Assembly: GCA_016875695.1 (NCBI GenBank)
Contig: VGPB01000004.1
Coordinates: forward strand, 1-26,481
Length of the DNA stretch: 26,481 bases
From: Chloroflexota bacterium
GTDB lineage: Bacteria; Chloroflexota; Dehalococcoidia; UBA2979
Direction of reading: 5' to 3'
Shown here: positions 24,360-26,481 of the stretch, one piece after another
Layout: each line of letters begins with the position of its first letter
How positions within the stretch are numbered: position 1 is the stretch's first letter
Position numbers and translations under genes: made by a program
The notes under the pieces: generated by a model
Databases searched by the model: none
Told to the model about the DNA's origin: nothing
What the model saw: the letters and a program-made list of their open reading frames with translations, nothing else

Positions 24360-24644
24360 GTGCCGGTGCTCATCTACCGCTGCCTCGAGTGCCGCCGCGA
24401 GATCCTCGTGCGCGAGCCCGGGCCACTGTCGCCCGCCGAGATCCGCCGCCGTATCGAGGAGGAGACGCGCCCCTGGCGCACCGGCCCCGCCGGGTCGCCG
24501 AACGGCAGCTTCCGCTGGCGCGACGATGTCTGGCTCGGCATCTCCGCGATGCGCGAGACCGGCGTGCCGCGCGAGGAGCTCCCCGAGCGCTGCCCCGCCT
24601 GCGGCCGCCCCGCCACCTTCGAGCAAGCGCGCGTCCTGGAGTAG
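24360..24644 (+). CDS. Small zinc-ribbon protein (FmdB-like N-terminus)
   Basis: The 94-residue protein starts at GTG 24360, one base after the hemW stop (24366 is an alternative GTG). It begins VPVLIYRCLECRRE with Cys8 and Cys11 and has a second pair, Cys78 and Cys81 (CPACGRP), so the four Cys can form a split zinc ribbon around a charged helical middle. FmdB-type regulators begin with a similar Y-x-C-x-x-C but have the second pair much closer, so the match is only partial. Tight spacing suggests co-expression with hemW. Function unknown. Confidence 0.7.
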   Translation: MPVLIYRCLECRREILVREPGPLSPAEIRRRIEEETRPWRTGPAGSPNGSFRWRDDVWLGISAMRETGVPREELPERCPACGRPATFEQARVLE

Positions 24645-24658
24645 CCCGTCAGCCCACG

Positions 24659-25075
24659 CTACGCGAGCTCCGAAAGCAGCGTCAGCGACCCTACATGCCT
24701 CGAGCACATCAACGCGAAGTGCCGCCGGTCGAGCGTTGCGAGCTTGGGCTCGTCGAGGCGCTCGACCACCGCGAGCACGGCCGCATCGACGAACCCCACG
24801 TCCGCGTCCGCGTAGCGCAGACAGAGCTCGCGCACTCGCTCGTAGTCAGATGGCAGCAGGTCGACGACCGTGTAGAACCCGGCGGAGACGTCACCAAGGA
24901 GCGCGGCAAAGACAGCGAGTGCGCCGTCGCAGCGCAACAGGAACTCGATCTCCAGGAGAATCGGCGATGGGATAAGCACAGGCTCGCTCGAGCCTTCGAT
25001 CAACGCTCGGCAGGAGGCGTGCTGCCGGTCGCTCCGATCGAGCGACGCGTACAGCGGTCCCGTGTCGAGAATCAG
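24659..25075 (-). CDS. vapC: PIN-domain toxin (VapC-like), probable CTG start
   Basis: The 138-residue PIN-domain ribonuclease has Asp4 in ILDTGPLYA, Glu42 in SPILLEIEF, Asp97 in VGFVDAAVLA and Asp116 in ATLDRRHF, the usual acidic set that holds Mg2+ and cuts RNA. No ATG, GTG or TTG lies in frame before Asp4. The first (TTG 25003) would remove the first 24 residues and the catalytic Asp. CTG at 25075 follows the antitoxin TAG by two bases and would give MILDTGPLY, the normal VapC start, so restart after the antitoxin is likely. It is the toxin of the VapBC-type pair with the gene just upstream, and converges on the zinc-ribbon gene with a 14-base gap. Confidence 0.82.
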   Translation of the reverse strand: MILDTGPLYASLDRSDRQHASCRALIEGSSEPVLIPSPILLEIEFLLRCDGALAVFAALLGDVSAGFYTVVDLLPSDYERVRELCLRYADADVGFVDAAVLAVVERLDEPKLATLDRRHFALMCSRHVGSLTLLSELA

Positions 25076-25077
25076 CG

Positions 25078-25314
25078 CTAAGCGTGCGGCTCGGGCCGCA
25101 AGTCGCTTGCACCCTCCGCCGTGTCAGTACGCCCCGACGCAAACATGCCGATGCTCTTCGGCTTCGGTCGACGCACAGGAGTCTGCGCAATCGGCCCGGC
25201 CTCATCCTCGAGCGCTTCGCGGATCAGCGCGGCCATCGACGTGCCTCGCTCCGCAGCGCGCACCCGCAGCCGCCGCAGCAGCTCCTCGGGTAGCGAGATC
25301 ATTGTGCGCTTCAT
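25078..25314 (-). CDS. vapB: Ribbon-helix-helix antitoxin (VapB/CopG-like)
   Basis: The 78-residue protein begins MKRTMISLPEELLRRLRVRA, a beta strand then helix as in CopG/MetJ ribbon-helix-helix DNA-binding proteins, and GTSMAALIREALEDE forms the second helix. The remaining C-terminus is a flexible Pro/Arg-rich tail expected to wrap and block the PIN toxin. The gene ends two bases before the toxin CTG. TGATGCATTGATATCA just upstream (25317-25332) has a partial dyad that could be the autoregulatory operator. The ATG has no clear ribosome site, so the transcript may start very near it. Confidence 0.85.
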   Translation of the reverse strand: MKRTMISLPEELLRRLRVRAAERGTSMAALIREALEDEAGPIAQTPVRRPKPKSIGMFASGRTDTAEGASDLRPEPHA

Positions 25315-25349
25315 CCTGATGCATTGATATCACGTGTCGCTAGAACAGA

Positions 25350-25365
25350 TGTTTCACGTGAAGCA
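25350..25365. other. parS-like ParB-binding site
   Basis: TGTTTCACGTGAAGCA matches the parS consensus TGTTTCACGTGAAACA at 15 of 16 positions, with the central TTTCACGTGAA intact. It lies in the 92-base gap between the antitoxin start and the end of the deacetylase gene. ParB binds parS, spreads, and loads SMC for chromosome segregation; such sites are usually in the origin-proximal part of the chromosome. A second CACGTG 24 bases away (25331-25336) lacks the flanking match. Confidence 0.7.
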
Positions 25366-25406
25366 CCGGCTCGCGGCTCGGCGGGGAGACGGGCGGGGCT
25401 CCGGCG

Positions 25407-26481
25407 TCACTCCAGCCGCAGCGCCCGGCGGGCCGCGGCGATCACCCGCGCGGCGTCCGGGCCGTCCGGGTACCGCGACGGGTCCGGGTCCGCCGTCGGC
25501 GGGTCGCCGAGCAGCAGCTCGCAAAGCGCGCTCGCGCACCACGCGAGTGCGTGCAGGTCGTAGCCGCCCTCGAGCACCACGACCGCGCGCCCCGCGCACA
25601 GCCGCTGCGCCGCCTCGAGCACGAGCTGCGCCACCCGCGTGTAACCGGCCGTCGACACGTTCAGCGTGCCCAGCGGGTCGCGCGCGTGGGAGTCCCAGCC
25701 GCTCGAGACGAGCACGAGCTGCGGGCGGTGCCGCTCCAGCAGCGGCACGCACACCTGCTCGTACGCTGCGACGAAGCCGGCGTCGCCGGTGCCGTGGGCC
25801 AGCGGCACGTTCGCCTTCGTGCCGCGCGCGGCGCCCGAGCCTGTCTCGTCCGCGGCGCCGGTGCCGGGATAGAACGGAGAGGCGTGCGTACTGAAGTAGA
25901 GCACGCGCGGGTCGGCCTCGAAGATCGCCTGCGTGCCATTGCCGTGGTGCACATCCCAGTCGACGATCGCCACCCGCTCGACTCCGGCGCGCAGCGCGGC
26001 GGCCGCGGCGAGCGCGACGTGGTTGTACAGGCAGAAGCCCATCGCCGAGCTCGGCGTCGCGTGGTGGCCACACGGCCGAGTCGCGAGGAACGCGCTGTCG
26101 AGGTCGCCCGCGATCACCGCCTCGGTCGCCGCTACCGCGCCGCCGGCGATGCGCCGCGCGATGTCCGGCGACGCGGGCGTCACGTAAGTGTCGGAGTCCA
26201 GCCACGCCCCGCCGTATGCACCCGCGGCTGCCACCGCGTCCAACAGCCCCTGGTCGTGCACCGCCAACAGCTCCGCGTCAGTCGCGGCGCGCGGCGCCAG
26301 CGGACGCATGCGCGCCGCGAGCCCCGTGCGCTCCAGCTGCTCGACGATCGCGATCGTGCGCTCCGGCCGCTCGACGTGCCCCGGCGCCGCATGCGCGACG
26401 TGCCCGGGCTCCGTCACCAGCGCGACGCGCCGCCCAGCAGACGGCTGCGTGCCCGGCGCGGCAGGAACGTGCTCGGAGGCC
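25407..26481 (-). CDS. Histone-deacetylase-family amidohydrolase, start beyond right edge
   Basis: The protein belongs to the arginase/deacetylase superfamily, which removes acetyl or acyl groups from amines using a zinc site. Counting from the in-frame GTG at 26417, His118/His119 (CGHHATP), Asp153 and Asp155 with His157 (DWDVHHGNGTQ), Asp242 (SSGWDSHARDPLG) and Tyr286 (EGGYDL) form the catalytic and metal set. Bacterial members act on acetylpolyamines, acetoin-related proteins or other acyl-amides; the substrate here is not known. The frame stays open upstream of that GTG, and reads GRRVALV just before it, the usual first beta strand, so the true start is probably outside the window. Gene stop at 25407, 42 bases from the parS-like site. 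Confidence 0.88.
   Translation of the reverse strand, partial: ASEHVPAAPGTQPSAGRRVALVTEPGHVAHAAPGHVERPERTIAIVEQLERTGLAARMRPLAPRAATDAELLAVHDQGLLDAVAAAGAYGGAWLDSDTYVTPASPDIARRIAGGAVAATEAVIAGDLDSAFLATRPCGHHATPSSAMGFCLYNHVALAAAAALRAGVERVAIVDWDVHHGNGTQAIFEADPRVLYFSTHASPFYPGTGAADETGSGAARGTKANVPLAHGTGDAGFVAAYEQVCVPLLERHRPQLVLVSSGWDSHARDPLGTLNVSTAGYTRVAQLVLEAAQRLCAGRAVVVLEGGYDLHALAWCASALCELLLGDPPTADPDPSRYPDGPDAARVIAAARRALRLE

Noticed and set aside
25331..25336. Second CACGTG as another parS site
   Set aside because: Flanking bases (GATAT and TCGCT) do not fit the parS arms; only the core hexamer matches.

Overview
This is a GC-rich bacterial chromosome segment with densely packed, mostly core genes. 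It has class II fumarase, eukaryote-like NADP isocitrate dehydrogenase, an LDH-like malate dehydrogenase, a long-type succinate dehydrogenase membrane subunit, a class E/F-type sortase, short GNAT/NUDIX genes and a small CCGxxGEPGC protein. Together these point to a Chloroflexota-like (Dehalococcoidia/Thermomicrobia-type) or less probably an actinobacterial organism. That placement rests on protein resemblance only; there is no rRNA or other marker in the window to settle it.

Layout. 1-103 (-) is the 5' end of a gene running off the left edge, probably an insertion-sequence transposase, with a leader able to fold over its ribosome binding site. 313-5541 (+) is a central-carbon operon: acyl-CoA (propionyl-CoA) carboxyltransferase, isocitrate dehydrogenase, malate dehydrogenase (apparently starting at CTG) and fumarase. 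It converges on sdhCAB (9149-5788, -), with a hairpin in the 246-base gap. So most of the oxidative half of the TCA cycle, plus a propionate entry enzyme, lies in one 9-kb block. Further along the minus strand come NUDIX and GNAT genes, NAD kinase, TlyA, clpX, clpP and tig (protein quality control, with a good promoter and dyad in front of tig), a peptide-type ABC transporter (binding protein and two permeases, no ATPase here), aspS, a sortase with its own promoter, a PPOX-fold flavin/F420-type protein and a tiny Cys-rich protein.

The right end has hemW and a zinc-ribbon protein (+), a VapBC-type toxin-antitoxin pair (-), and a histone-deacetylase-family amidohydrolase (-) that appears to run off the right edge. 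Between the antitoxin and the deacetylase is a 16-base site matching the ParB-binding parS consensus at 15 of 16 positions, which is the most notable non-coding signal.

No tRNA, rRNA, CRISPR array or complete mobile element was recognised. I did not find a convincing wholly new multi-gene system. The best leads are the parS-like site, two probable CTG starts, the Cys/His cluster in the SdhC membrane subunit, the GEPGC microprotein, and the dyads at the pccB and tig promoters.
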